Notes under the pieces: model-generated | Told to the model about the DNA's origin: nothing | Database searches by the model: none | Seen by the model: the letters and a program-made list of their open reading frames with translations, nothing else | DNA from: Combretum micranthum | Taxonomy: Eukaryota > Streptophyta > Magnoliopsida > Myrtales > Combretaceae | DNA length: 64,000 bases | NCBI GenBank assembly: GCA_024138025.1 | Contig: JAMXBD010002791.1 | Coordinates: forward strand, 62,001 to 126,000 | Reading direction: 5' to 3' | In this document: piece by piece, positions 34,598 through 46,346 of the stretch | Layout: every line of letters starts with the position of its first letter | How positions within the stretch are numbered: position 1 is the first letter of the stretch | Position numbers and translations under genes: made by a program

Positions 34598-36018
34598 AAG
34601 ATGTTAGACATGTTCTAGATATTTGCCTGAACATGATATCTACAAGAAAAATTAGATGATGAGGGATGTAATAGTTATTTTGGTAAAGGTAAATGGAAGC
34701 TTACTCATGGCTCTCTTATAGTGGCTAAAGGGAAGAAAAATAATACCCTTTACTTAATGTCCACAAAACTAAGTAAAGGAGAGGTGAACATGATTGATGA
34801 GTCATCAATGGATCTTCGGCAAAAACGGCTTGGTCACATGAGTGAAAAGGGACTATAAATACTTGCTAAGAAGCAACTTCTACTTGATGTGAAAGGTACA
34901 CCTCCGAAAACCTACACTAACTATCTTGCTGGAAAACAAAATCCAGCTGCATTTCATAGATCTAGGAGATCTCATATACTTGATCTAGTCCATATAGATG
35001 TGTGTTGCATGAAAGATAGAACATTAGGTGGTGCCTTTTATTTTGTGATATTTATTGATGATCACTCTATAAAGTTGTAGACCTTTACTTTGTAATCTGA
35101 AGAACCTTTACTTTGTAATCTGAAGATTAAGTTCTGGATATGTTTAAGCGATTTCATTCTAGAGTGGAGAGAGAAACATGAATACAGTTGAAATGTGTCA
35201 AACTAGATAATGGTGGTGAATATAGAGGTCCTTTTGAAGAATATTGTAGAGTCCATGGAATTAAACTTGAGAAGATAGTTCCAAAGATCCCACAACAAAA
35301 TGGCATTGTAGAAAGGATGAATCACACTGTAATAAAGAAAGTGAAGTGCATGTTATCTAATGTCAAGCTATCTATATCATTTTAAGGAGAAGCTATGAGT
35401 ATAGCAGTTGATTTGATCAACTTATCTCCCTCTTATGCTCTAGAGAGTGATATCCTAAAAAGAGTATAGACAGGTAAAAATATATCTTATGATCATTTAC
35501 AAGCGTTTAGTTGTAGGGAATTTGTGCATATTATTAAGGATAAAAGAGGAACACTTGATGTAAATTCAAAGCAATGTATTTTTCTGGATTATGCACATGA
35601 TGAGTATGGGTACAAGTTATGGGATCCAGTAGAAAAGAAAATTATGAGAACCAGAGATGTAGTCTTTCTAGAAGATCAGCTATTGAAGATATAGAGAAGC
35701 TAAAGAAGTCCAAATCCTTAGGCGAGATCCTAGTTAATGTAGACCTAGTGCCATTTCTTAAAGATCCTAATAATGGTGGGGGGAATGTGCAAGACTCGGT
35801 TGAAGATGATGAGACATCCCAAGAACCTAATTAGCCTATTGAATTGAGAAGGTCTACAAGAGAGAGAAGACCATCCACCAGATATAACATAGAGGAGTAT
35901 GTGATGCTAACAGATGGGGAAGAGCCAAAATGTTATAAAAAGGCTATGCTACATGAGCATAAAAAGGAATGGGTACAAGCCATGCAAGATGAGACGAAAT
36001 CATTACGTGAGAATAATA
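34598..36018 (+). pseudogene. Copia relic, right part: pre-integrase, integrase, start of RT linker
   Basis: After the Athila insertion the Copia protein resumes with DVRHV and CLNMIST, then LRQKRLGHMSEKG (GAG pre-integrase), LDLVHIDVCCMKDRTLGG and FIDDHS (integrase core), KLDNGGEYRGPFEEYCRVHG and PQQNGIVERMNHTV (second Asp and Glu regions), and RRSTRERRPSTRY...EEYVMLTDGEEP. Several stops and a short duplication (CCTTTACTTTGTAATCTGAAG twice, 35079-35127) break it. The RT itself is not found downstream. Confidence 0.8.
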
Positions 36019-36605
36019 CACATAATTAGAGGTAAGCAAATGGGCCTGAGGGTTGGGCCCAGCCGGCTCGCATCGGCCAAATGAAGTTTTTTATTTTTTA
36101 TTTCTATTATCTTTTTAATGTTAGTTTATATAAAAATTAGAGTATTTAAATATTTCAAGGTTTTATATATATTAAAAATTAATTTTGTTACAATTTTGAT
36201 TACTTATAAATGAAAACAAGTTTTTTAAATAATTTATTAGATATCATATTACATTTAAATCAATAAATATATACGTAAAAAAATGTTATAATGCTTATGA
36301 TTCATGTATTAATCTTTTTCTTCCATAATATATCATAAATAATCACAAATATGTTATTATATTTTTCATTTTCTTACATTTTCCCTCTCTTTTTTTCTTT
36401 TTTTTTTTTTAAATTCATGGCCTGCGGGCTGGCTGGCTAGTTATGCGCCAGCCCGCTTTGGCTCACGGGCTAAACGGGTGGGGCAAATTAGGCCTGCATT
36501 TAAACGGGCAAAAAAAAAAAAAAAAAAGGCTGCAACCCACTTTTTTTAGCAGGTAAATGGGCCAACTCACGGGTCATGGCCCTTATGCCCAACTCTACAC
36601 ATGAT
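36019..36605. repeat. 8-bp target-site duplication around the hAT-type element
   Basis: CACATAAT (36019-36026) and CACATGAT (36598-36605) flank the element at 36027-36597, with one difference. Eight bases is the hAT signature. Confidence 0.8.
36027..36597. mobile_element. Non-autonomous hAT-type element (571 bp) inserted in the Copia relic
   Basis: Left end TAGAGGTAAGCAAATGGGCC; reverse complement of the right end TAGAGTTGGGCATAAGGGCC. These imperfect terminal inverted repeats of about 20 bp resemble the TAGGGGTGGGCAA ends of plant hAT MITEs. Subterminal parts are rich in GGGC/GCCC and GGCTGG motifs. The inside is AT-rich and non-coding, so it would depend on a transposase supplied elsewhere. 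Confidence 0.85.
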
Positions 36606-38211
36606 GATATGAATCCAAAGGGGTCAGAAATTCTTTGCTTCAAGAATTATGGTTTCTTCAATCCTTCTATCAAGAAAGAATGAATCTTACACAGTAAAGG
36701 AAGGATTTTTTAAGGTTTTCTTTATAGGTATATAAAACTAAGAAAAAGATAAATGATATGGATGAAATCATAATTCAAAATACGAATCACAAAGACAAAC
36801 TAGATAGCAATAAGAATCGTAATTCAATATGACTTATGAATTACAAAACAAATCACTTGCCAAAAAAATCTATGATTCTATCAACACAAATGAATAAAGG
36901 AAATCATCTATCAATATTCATAAAACAATTGCAATGATTTGCAATTATAAGTTCTTATCACAAGAACTTCAAAAAGCTTTCATAAAGAAGAAGTCTTTCT
37001 AAAAGAAAATAACATAAAATTCTATCTCCTAAAACTAAATAAAAGACTTATATATAATAATAACAAAGGAATATATAAAGACACAAATTAAAACTTAATC
37101 CGTAACAATAACAAAGGAATATAAAAAGACACAAATTAAAACACACAATTCGTAACTCCAATGCTGGCAGTGTATATCACAAACGTTGGTGGCTTTTGAT
37201 GTCAACACGGACATTGTGGGCTTCAGCATTTAACATTCTAGTTCTATGATGTTTCAACACTAGTGGAAGGCCGATGGTGTATCTAGCCAAGTCGGTGGCG
37301 TATGGTCACAGGGCTCCTGTAGCATTTTGACGACTTACTTCTTCCCTGTAAAAATCACTTGATCTGAATCATCTTTCCATTTAAGCTTCGAGACTCTATT
37401 ATTAAATCTAGTTTGTCCAAAATCTTTTGAAGCTTGGTCGATTCGCATCACACGATTTGGTGGAACTAATAAAGGACAAGCTTATTTGTTACAAATAGAT
37501 AGCCAGTGTGATGTTACCTCTCATATGAGTTAGAGGAAGGGAGGGGGGAGGTTGCTGGGCTTTGGGTCCAACCCATTTGGGCCTGTAATAAATAATAAAA
37601 AAATCCTAAATATATTTTATATATATTTAGAAGAAAGAAAGAAAGAAAGAAAAAAAGTTGATGAATTAACATGAGAACCTATAGCTAAGGAATTACGAAT
37701 AGGAAAAAACGAAGAAATTGAGAAGAGATGAAATCGTAGAACCATGACCAAGAAAAAGAAATTAACGAGGCACAAAGAAGAAACGCAATTTGAAGTGCTG
37801 GACACAAAGTAAGAAAAAAATATATTGATTTTTCTTTGTTTGCATATGAACTACGGAAGGGAAAAATTAATTTTTGGAATAGCAAGTTTAGATCCATAAT
37901 CGAAAGGATTATTGAACCTCGATTATGACAAAACTTCTTCTGTTGAATTCTTGGCATTGAGTACAATAAGGTGATTATTTCAGTTTCTTATCAATCCTTC
38001 TCAGTTGTCCATATAGAATAGGTGTTTTCGTGTTTTCATGAATTGAATATTTTTGAGATTTTATTGATATCCACCGTTGTGGTAAAAGATTATTTATCCA
38101 CTAGTATGACAAGTGAAGAAAAACATTGTAAATCCATTATTTATTGATAGTGGAGGTTTTTGCATTGCGGTCCCATGGTTTTTCCCAATTAGGATTTTCC
38201 ACATTAAATTA

Positions 38212-38261
<50 letters not shown>

Positions 38262-38835
38262 TGATGATCGCTATAAACAAGAGAAAAAAATTATCTTGTC
38301 ATCATAGGATATTAAATTTTTCTAACAACGTACTCATAATTAAATTACTTATGTTTTCAAATTCATAAAAAGAAATTATATGAGGTCATTATAAATATAT
38401 ATATGTACATATATTTGTGGTTATGCTATAAGAATAAAACTCTTTTGAGAACCATTTATCCAAATACAAAAATAGTAATATAATATTTATAGGCTCGATT
38501 TAAGAGTCCATTGGATATCACAACTTCAAATTGATTATATTCGCAAGATGATTATTTAATTTAATACGTTATTTTAATGATGTACGTAGGCAAATTTAGA
38601 TTAATTCCCCGTTTTAAATTTAATATGTAATATTGTTATATTATAATTTTAATAAATTAATATGTTATATTACATGTTACATATATGAAATATTACATAA
38701 AATTGCTACATTTCATATTTGTTGTAAAGATGCATATTAAACTTTCCAATACATAATAAATTTAATTATTAACCGATAGAAGACAATGGCTCTAGCCAAG
38801 CTTTATCAACAACATTAATTAAAAAAAAAAAAGAG
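36606..38835. other. Mixed AT-rich DNA with microsatellites
   Basis: 36606-36700 may be the remainder of the Copia relic. 37150-37550 is GC-richer and LTR-like but unmatched in the window. A (GAAA)n run at 37631-37656 and a (TTA)n run at about 38211-38260 are clear. No gene is supported; low-complexity frames over the TTA run are not real proteins. Confidence 0.4.
38211..38260. repeat. (TTA)n microsatellite
   Basis: An uninterrupted TTA/ATT array of about 16-17 units. Confidence 0.9.
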
Positions 38836-39400
38836 TAGGATATTCTAACCAACTTAAAACTATTTTCAAGATACCTACTCCAAAAGCTGGGTAAATTTTC
38901 AATAAATAACATCATTTCATATTATTTGTGACATGGTATATATATTTATCCCACAACAATTCGTCAAAAACAATGGCAAAAATAATTATACTCATAGAAA
39001 TGCATCTAAATAAAGAGATACATACAGATATTTGTTGAATATCATGGTGCATATGTTTGGGAAAACAAAGATTTTTTAATGTAATACTCATTTAAGGGAG
39101 AAGCATATTGACATATATATGAAAAGAAATTACAACCAAATCTAAGTTAGAAAAAAAAATGTAAGTTAGCTTTTTTTTTTTTTTTTTCTTTTGACAATTC
39201 ACTGCAACTTTTAGGTTTAATTAAAAATTATAAATAAATTCAAGTTAGGAAAAAAAAAATAGTTGGCTTTTTTTTTTAAAAGTTATTTGCTAAAAAGTGG
39301 GGTCCTCAATTTTATTAGGGGGTGTAAATGTTGGATTTTTTAAATAAGGAGTATCGGTATAATATGTATAATTTAAAGGGGATGTCTCCATATTTTACCC
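38836..39400 (-). mobile_element. Dispersed repeat, copy 2 (inverted relative to 20800-21410)
   Basis: The reverse complement follows 20800-21410 in order: GTATC...TTAAATAAGGAGTATCGG region, GTGGGGTCC, TTGCAGTGAATTG, CATATGTTTGGGAAAAC, TTATTTGTGACATG and CCAAAAGCTGGGTAAATTTT (as written on the plus strand here). Internal indels are present. No transposase is seen. Confidence 0.55.
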
Positions 39401-40584
39401 AAAAAATAAAATAAAAATAAATCAGATTATTGTTGTCTAGTTTTTGCAATATGTTTGTGACAAACTTTCTTGTTGTCCATAGGATCAAAACGTAGCAACT
39501 ATGGTAAAAAGCAAGAAGGATTTTGTCACTTTTGCTTCATATTTCCTTGACTAAACTTGGTGGTTAGAAGCCTCAAATGCTGTAACTTTTTTAAAAATTA
39601 CGGAAGTTGAATGCTTAGGAGTTTTGTGGAAGGTATATGAAGTAGGAAAAGGTTCCTCTTCCTGTCATGGGGTAGTGGTGTGTTTCTTAGAGAACTTAAT
39701 CAAGAGTTGAAGGGTAGTAGGTGAAGCATGAAGATGGCATCCATAGAAATGGAGATATGTTTGTTTTCTCTTTCACATGTAGTTTCCTTCGTGGTTTATT
39801 ATGACATCTTTGAAGAAGAAATACCAAGGATGAATAGAGAATATCTTACAAGTTCTTAGACCATTTTTATCCATCAGTTACTTAGAGAGTTACTTAAAGT
39901 ACTTTGAGTAAGTTTCTCTACCAAGGAACTCTCAATTTGATAAATGAATTTCTTTAAAAGAGTTACTTAACAATTTTTCTAAATTCTTTTAGTTTCCATG
40001 TGGCTTTCTTGTGTCAAGCAACTCATCTAGTAACTACCTTTATTGGTTATTTTGGTCGTTTAGCATGGGTTCTTGTGTTAAGTAACTCCAATAAAGGTCG
40101 TCTTATAAGGAGTTATTATTTAATGTTATTTAATATTTACTCAACATGAATTAGCGTTCTATTTCCTTTACCAAAGTTGCAGTTGAGATAAAGAGAGTGA
40201 AGTTGCTCATTTTCTAAGAATGTGACCACATACTAAACTATTTGCGTAAGCATATCTGTGTAGTTAATATCTAGTTGTTAAACTAGATCAAATCTATTAG
40301 TGTCTTTTCTTTTCTTTATTTTTTTCCCTTCGTCTTTTTCTTTTTCCTTGTGGGACTATTATTGTAATGATAATATTAATGGCTACTTAAAAATTAAAAA
40401 GAGCATCGATGAATGGATGTTTCAGAGATATTTACTAATACTTTATTTGAAATCAAGAAAATAAATACAAAAGAATTAGGAAAAAGGAAATGGATTTATA
40501 TAATTTGTAAATTATGTTTATGACTTTGATATGTATATGGAGAACTAAAGGTCAATCTAGCATATTTATAATTAAAATGTGCCT
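39401..40584. other. Unassigned AT-rich DNA between repeat blocks
   Basis: It may be the interior of a larger element bounded by 38836-39400 and 40585-40705, but no open frame or domain is present. Confidence 0.35.
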
Positions 40585-40705
40585 TATATTTTTATTTTTT
40601 ATTGACCCCAGTTCAACTCATTTCAACCCTTCAAACCCTGATCCCTTGGCATGTCCAATTCAAACCCGGTCCAGTTCTGATAACACTACTTAAAATATCT
40701 AATAA
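40585..40705 (-). repeat. Repeat terminus shared with 6480-6570
   Basis: Its reverse complement contains AACTGGACCGGGTTTG, AAGGGATCAGGGTTTGAAGG and CAATAAAAAATAAAAATATAA. The last two correspond to text in the reverse complement of 6480-6560, and AACTGGAC also begins 20605 and 5275. Confidence 0.45.
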
Positions 40706-40742
40706 TTAACATAGTTCACCACAAATGAAAATGATATGATAA

Positions 40743-41325
40743 TGTTGGGTTCTCTCAATATTGGTTTTGATGATAACACAAAGAATTAAGTGATTACTAA
40801 CAAATTTATTAAGTGTGCAGTGCTTAATTTATTAAGTATGATGAAAGTTTTGTAAAAGTATCAAAGTTTATGAAAATATTTTTCAAAAGAGATTCAACTC
40901 AGAAAGTGTTCAGAAAGTTTTTCAAGAACAGAGGAATACTCAAAAGATAACTTAGAGAGTAAATCGGCTACACAAACAAAAATTATAAATTTATGTATAG
41001 CAAGATGAAGATCAAATTTTCTAAGAATTCTTTATGGGTTTAAAGACACAGCTCTAAAGTTAAATGTATTTGGGTAATACATTTAAATATGTTCCACTAA
41101 GTTGGTTCAAATATCTAAGGGGATTCAAGTATACAAAGATTTGAAATTTTTTACAGCAAGTTCAAGCTTATATATTTATGTTCAATTTCAGTTTACAATT
41201 TTAAAACTCAGTTCAAAAATGTCATAAAGAAGTTCATTGTCTACCTAAGTTTTCCTAAAGGAGGAAAAACAATCACTTTCTGACCTAAGGGTATCCTTTC
41301 CTTTAATCATTTCCACTTGTCAGCG
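40743..41325 (+). repeat. Probable Copia LTR fragment
   Basis: It starts TGTTGGGTTCTCTCAATATTGGTTTTGATGATAACA, a start common in plant Copia LTRs. The right part is cut by a Ty3 element whose LTR begins at 41326. No partner LTR or primer-binding site is visible. Confidence 0.4.
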
Positions 41326-41751
41326 TGTTACAAGGCAAACATGGAAATAACCATTTTGGTATAAGAAATATATTTCCAAGTAGAAATGTACAAATAATTG
41401 TTCTTATATAGTTCTACAACAAAAATATGGTAAAATAGTTACAATAACATGATAGAATAATAGTTCTAACATATTTGAAGAGCTAAGTAACAAATTGATA
41501 TTATATATTATAAATAGAAGAAAGAAAAGTAAAGAAAGTATCTTTACTCATGCAAATTTAACCACTTATATTCACCTTATATAAACACATAAACATAAAA
41601 GTGAGAAATCTAACTAACTAAGTAGAACAAAATCACAGAGAGAGAGAGAGAGAGAGATTAGAATACGATAAAGTTTGAAAAGATAGTTAGACTAGGATAG
41701 AGTCATTAATCTAGTGTACTAAGTTATAATATTAAGCTTGAAGTAATGATT
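41326..41751 (+). repeat. 5' LTR of a decayed Ty3 chromovirus-like element
   Basis: It starts TGTTACAAGG and matches 46347-46757 through blocks such as ATTTTGGTAYAAG, CAAATAATTGT(T/C)TTA, TTATATTCACCTTAT-TAAACACATAAA and AATCTAA(C/T)TAACT. A (GA)n run at 41636-41657 lies inside. TTTGGTGCCCTCATC follows at about 41752 as a likely primer-binding site. Confidence 0.7.
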
Positions 41752-41829
41752 TGGTGCCCTCATCTACATCATGCTTACGTCATCTCACGCTAAAGAATAA
41801 ATAGCTAATCTTCATGCTTTTTCCATTAC

Positions 41830-42740
41830 AGGCAATGCAAGTTAATTTTCAAGAATAAGTAGCAACTAATTCTCAAATGCATGTAAGCATACAATCAATT
41901 GGTAAAGAAATTCGATCTTCTATGCAAACTTTACAAGAAAAGATAGATTCAATAGGTAAGAATTACATACGACAATCGTAATTGACTCATAACGAGCAAA
42001 TTAATAATAGCTCATCATCTTGTAATCAATCTATTGCCGACAATACATTGAAATGCATGATATTTGAAAGTCTAAAGCTTAAAGGAGATGATCTATAATC
42101 AAAACACAATGATTTCTCAATTTCCAAAACAAGCCTGAAGCACATAGATTGGCCATTGCTTGATTTGCATTCGAGAGTCAAGCTTTAAAGTGGTTCCAAG
42201 AATGGAACAAAATAATCAAATCAGTACTTGGTTGCAATTTCTCAAATCTTTACAAGCAAGATTCGTTCCATTTGAGTTCGGTGATGTACAAAGTACTCTT
42301 TCTAAATTGATACAAAAAGGGTCTATTGAAGGATATCAATATGAATTTGAATCATTATATCTATAATAGTAGGTTTGTCAAGTAGGTTTTTTGTTGAGCT
42401 TTTTTGTAGGCCTTAAGCCTCATATTAGACAAGAAGTTCAAATTTTTAAGCCTAAATCTATTGAGCATGCAACATGTTTAGCAAGAATGCAAGAGTTAAA
42501 ATTTGCAAACATGCATTTATATTTTAAATTAGCATATTCAGCTAAAAATTCCACTACAAATGGGTTAAACACTATGCAAATTCCCTAACTAACAGTTTCC
42601 GCTCATCAAAATGATATAGCATCATCATCAAAACCTACTTTATGAGTTCAAAAGTTTACTAAAAAAGAAATTAATACACAATGAGACTATATATTGTGCT
42701 TTAATTGTGAGGAAAAGAATGATAAAAATCACAAGTGCAA
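41830..42740 (+). pseudogene. gag of the chromovirus-like element (broken)
   Basis: Pieces include WLQFLKSLQARFVPFEFGDV, LSKLIQKGSIEGYQYEFESL, then LSFFVGLKPHIRQEVQIFKP and ATCLARMQELKFAN, the C-terminal half of the Ty3 gag capsid domain. A zinc-knuckle-like CFNCEEKN...HKC follows at about 42690-42740. Stops interrupt it at several places, among them 42365 and 42586. Confidence 0.75.
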
Positions 42741-42849
42741 AGCTAAAATATTTATTATGATGACTAACATGGTTATAATTAATAAAAATACATATAAAGT
42801 GTATATTAATTAAGACATTAGACTAAATAATGAGTAATGAGTGCATTAT

Positions 42850-43780
42850 TAACTAGCATGCTCCCTTAGGCAATAGTGTATCTCACACTATTAGATTCAA
42901 GGGAATTATCAATAAAAAATCTATTACAATTCTAGTATATTCTAGTAGCACATAATTTTGTGCAAAGTAGACTAGTTAAACATCTGAATGTAATAGTTTT
43001 TTCCTCTCCTACGTTTAATGTTCTTATTGGGGGTGACACTAAAATGACTATTTAAGGAAAATGTGAAGGCATGGATTTCAATATTCAAGGCCTTTGTTTT
43101 TGGGATATTTTCTATGTCTTGCCTATTCAAGGGGCAGGGTTAATGTTGAGGGTGCAATGGTTACATGGATTGGAGTTAAAATAATTGACTGTAGTCAATT
43201 GACCATGCAATTCAATTGTTAAGGAATTGGCATGTATTTTACAAGGGGATAAAGATTCTTCAACTCAGCTCACACACCATCAATTTAAATAATCGATTGA
43301 CATGAATGCAATTGCTTCTTGTTTTCAATTTGTGGCTTACAAGGATAAGAATATTACATAGGAGATTATCACTAACTATAAATATATTAAAAGTTTATAG
43401 AATAGATTTTCATGTGTATTTGAAGCACCTTTTATCATTGCCATCTTTATGAAACATTCAACACCAGATTCACATTGAAGGGGGTAGAGGTCAGTTGAAT
43501 GTCAAAGCTTATAGGTACCTACACTTTCAGAAATCCAAAATCAAAGGACAAGTGAATGCAATCTTGAAATAGGTCTTGATTCAACATAGTATTAGCCCAT
43601 ATACTTTACTAGCACTATGAAAAGAAAGATGAATCATGGAGGATCTATAACTATCGTGCCCTTAATTAAGTCACAATCTAGGATCTATTTCCAATTCTTA
43701 CTATTGATGAACTTCTAGATGAATAATGCGATGCTTCAATTTTTTTTTTCTTAGTTAGATTTGTAGGCAAGATATCATCA
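42850..43780 (+). pseudogene. Protease and N-terminal RT of the chromovirus-like element (broken)
   Basis: Pieces in several frames match the expected order: a degenerate LVDSGST-like protease region around 42890-42960, then WRIYNYRALN near 43640-43670 and FPILTIDELLDE near 43690-43725, and a YHQI box ending at the MITE insertion. No continuous frame remains. Confidence 0.6.
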
Positions 43781-44137
43781 AATATGAATGAGGTAAATTA
43801 CACCAAAAGGGCACAATATTTTGAGGGTAAGTTCATTTGAGGTAACACCATTTTAAGTAATTCATTTGAGGTCATAATATTTCAAGCAGTTCATTTAAAG
43901 TCATAACATTTAGGGAAGTGGGTCAATTAGGGTCACCATTGATGTGTGTCACAATGTAGCAAATTTTCAGACTTTTAATTAAATTTGTCTTCTGCTGATA
44001 TGTGTTAATAGTGACCTTAATTGACTTGCTTTTCTAAACATTATGACCTCAAATGAATCACTTGAAAATATTATGACCTTAAATGAACTTACCCCTAAAT
44101 GTTGTAACCTTCCAATGTAATTTACCCAATATAAATG
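43781..44137. repeat. 10-bp target-site duplication around the Mutator-like MITE
   Basis: AATATGAATG (43781-43790) and AATATAAATG (44128-44137) flank the 337-bp element, with one mismatch. Confidence 0.8.
43791..44127. mobile_element. Mutator-like MITE (337 bp) inserted in RT
   Basis: The left end AGGTAAATTACACCAAAAGG pairs with the reverse complement of the right end GGGTAAATTACATTGGAAGG. The inverted similarity continues for about 100 bp (GGGTAAGTTCATTTGAGGT, GTCATAATATTT). Long inverted repeats plus a 9-11-bp target duplication are the Mutator-type pattern. It is non-coding. Confidence 0.8.
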
Positions 44138-45050
44138 AATCTAATTAACATAAAGAAGATAATTTTTAGAATGCATAAAGGTCATTAAAAATTTCATGTA
44201 GTACCATTTGGCTTAAGCAATGTTTCTATCACTTTTCAGAGTATTATGAATAAGATTTTCTGACCATTTATTTGGAAATTTGTAATAGTTTTCTCTAATG
44301 ACATTTTGGTATATAGTATGTCAAAAGCTTACCATCTCATTCATTTGAGGGAGGTGCTTCAAGTATTGTTAGATAATCATTTCTATCTCAAGAAAAATAA
44401 ATGTAGTTTTGGAGAATCTTCTATAGAATATCTAGGTCACATTGTTTAATTCAATGGTGTTCAACTAGAGTCTAAGAAAGTGGAAGCAATTATTGCTTAG
44501 CCTTTGCCAATATTAGTCAATCAACTCAACACATTCCTTAGTTTATCATGTGATTATAGAAGATTCATCAAAAGCTTGTGCTTCATGAACAAGTCCCTTA
44601 ACTGACCTATTATGAAACTACATCTAGTGGACATTGAAGCTACTAAGGTATTGATAAACTAAAGCAAGCATTAGTTTAAGTTCCTATATTGGCTTTACCC
44701 AATTTAAAGGAGACTTTTATAGTAGAAACATATGCTTTAAACCTGTGAATTGGTGTAGTGTTATTGCAAAAAGGATCATCTTATCTCATTTTTTAGTAAG
44801 AAAATGCCTTCTCATTTAAAGAAAACATCAGTTTATTTTTGAGTTTATGCCATTATCGAAGCAATGAGTAAATGGTGCCAATATTTGTTAGGATCTCATT
44901 CTATCATCAAAATGAATCACCGTAGTCTTAAAGGAGATCTTTGCTCAAGTAACTTAAATACCTAAGCAACAAAAATATTTGTTCAAACTCTTGGGCTACG
45001 GTTACACTATCATCTACAAGACATTTAGATTCAATATGTCTTGAAAGAAT
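44138..45050 (+). pseudogene. RT (C-terminal) and RNase H of the chromovirus-like element (broken)
   Basis: After the MITE, RT continues with FRMHKGH, VPFGLSN and FQSIMNKIF, a decayed ...SNDILVYS box, NKCSFGESSIEYLGH, then RNase H remnants around 44690-45050. Frame changes are frequent. Confidence 0.7.
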
Positions 45051-45149
45051 GTTTTGCTATATTTTGATAATTAGATTATCTTGATAACTTAGTCATATCA
45101 ATGGTTGATAGAGTTTCATATTTTGCTTCATTTTGGGCATTTTACTTAT

Positions 45150-46134
45150 TAGAAAACCTACAAGAGGTTAGCTTTAGTATGGGATCGCATGTGATCAATG
45201 GTAAAGGAATTTGTTAACTATTAGGCTTGCTAGTAAGTACAATATTCTACTCGAAGCTTGACATGATTAATTCATCCATTGTCTATCACTAGACATATTT
45301 GGAAAGATGTATGTATGGATTTTTTCATTTCTCTTCCAAATCCCAAGGCTATATATAGTAATTTTGGTAGTGGTAGATACATTCACTAAATACTATCACT
45401 GAGAGCCTTAGATTCTAACTACACAACTACTAAGATAACTTCCTTATTTCTACATATGATAGTGAATTTACATGGCTATCCTCATTAGTAGTATGTGAAT
45501 GGGATGCTATTTTTATGAGCACATTTTGGAGAGACTTGCTTTCATTAGTTGGAATTAAAAAAATGTCAATAGTACCTATCGCCCCTAAAGTTATGGCTAA
45601 ACTGAAGTCATGAATAGGACATTATAGTAGTATTTGAGATTTTATACCATATATTGTCCTTACAAATGGGTTTCATATTTGCCTTGGGCTAAGTATGCTT
45701 ACAACGCATCATCATGAAAAGTCTGGTTATACTCCATTTAAGTTGGTATATGAGAGACCATTGTATATTATATTTGAGGAGCTTCCAAATTGGTGCAATG
45801 GATCAAGAGTTGATAAAATGAGATGAATTATTGAAGACTCTTCATGCTAATTTAGCTAAGATTGAATAATTATGTTGATAAGCATAGATTGGTGATCGAG
45901 TTTCAACAAAAGGCAATTGGTTTTTGTGAAATTACGACCATATCACCAACTTTCTATATATGTAGCAAAACCTCATAAGCTCTCTATGAAATATTATGAG
46001 CCTTTTGAAGTACTTGAGAAGATTAGGTCTCATGCTTACAAACTTAAAATCCTTGAGTTTGCTAAGATACATGACATTTTTCAATTATCTTTATTAAATA
46101 AAACTCATGATGCTACTTTAGTAGTTTTGGTTTA
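45150..46134 (+). pseudogene. Integrase of the chromovirus-like element (broken)
   Basis: A WKDVCMDF-ISLPNPK region (about 45300-45350) followed by VVVDTFTKY in a shifted frame marks the first catalytic part. A later frame (45917-46134) has VFVKLRPYHQLSIYVAKPHK, LSMKYYEPFEVLEKI, AYKLKI and KIHDIFQLSLLN, the typical integrase C-terminus. Stops and shifts lie between. Confidence 0.75.
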
Positions 46135-46346
46135 GCTCTTACAGTTATTGATAGTTAACTTTGTTGATTCTGTTTTATTTTAGATTGTTGAACTATTTTT
46201 CAACATAGGAAGCTATTTAACAAGTGTTAATTTAATGTTATGGATTACCTCTAGAAGAAACATCATAGAAGACAAGGATTTGTTTTTCCAGATTTATTCA
46301 AATTATAACCTTGAGTGTAAGGTAATATTTCAAGAGGGGAGACATC

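Noticed and set aside
38113..38368. Open frames over the TTA array
   Set aside because: They translate the microsatellite into runs of Tyr or Ile and have no other support.
46136..46340. Chromodomain after the integrase of the 41.3-46.8 kb element
   Set aside because: No chromodomain-like motif could be read in any frame; the region is short and full of stops.
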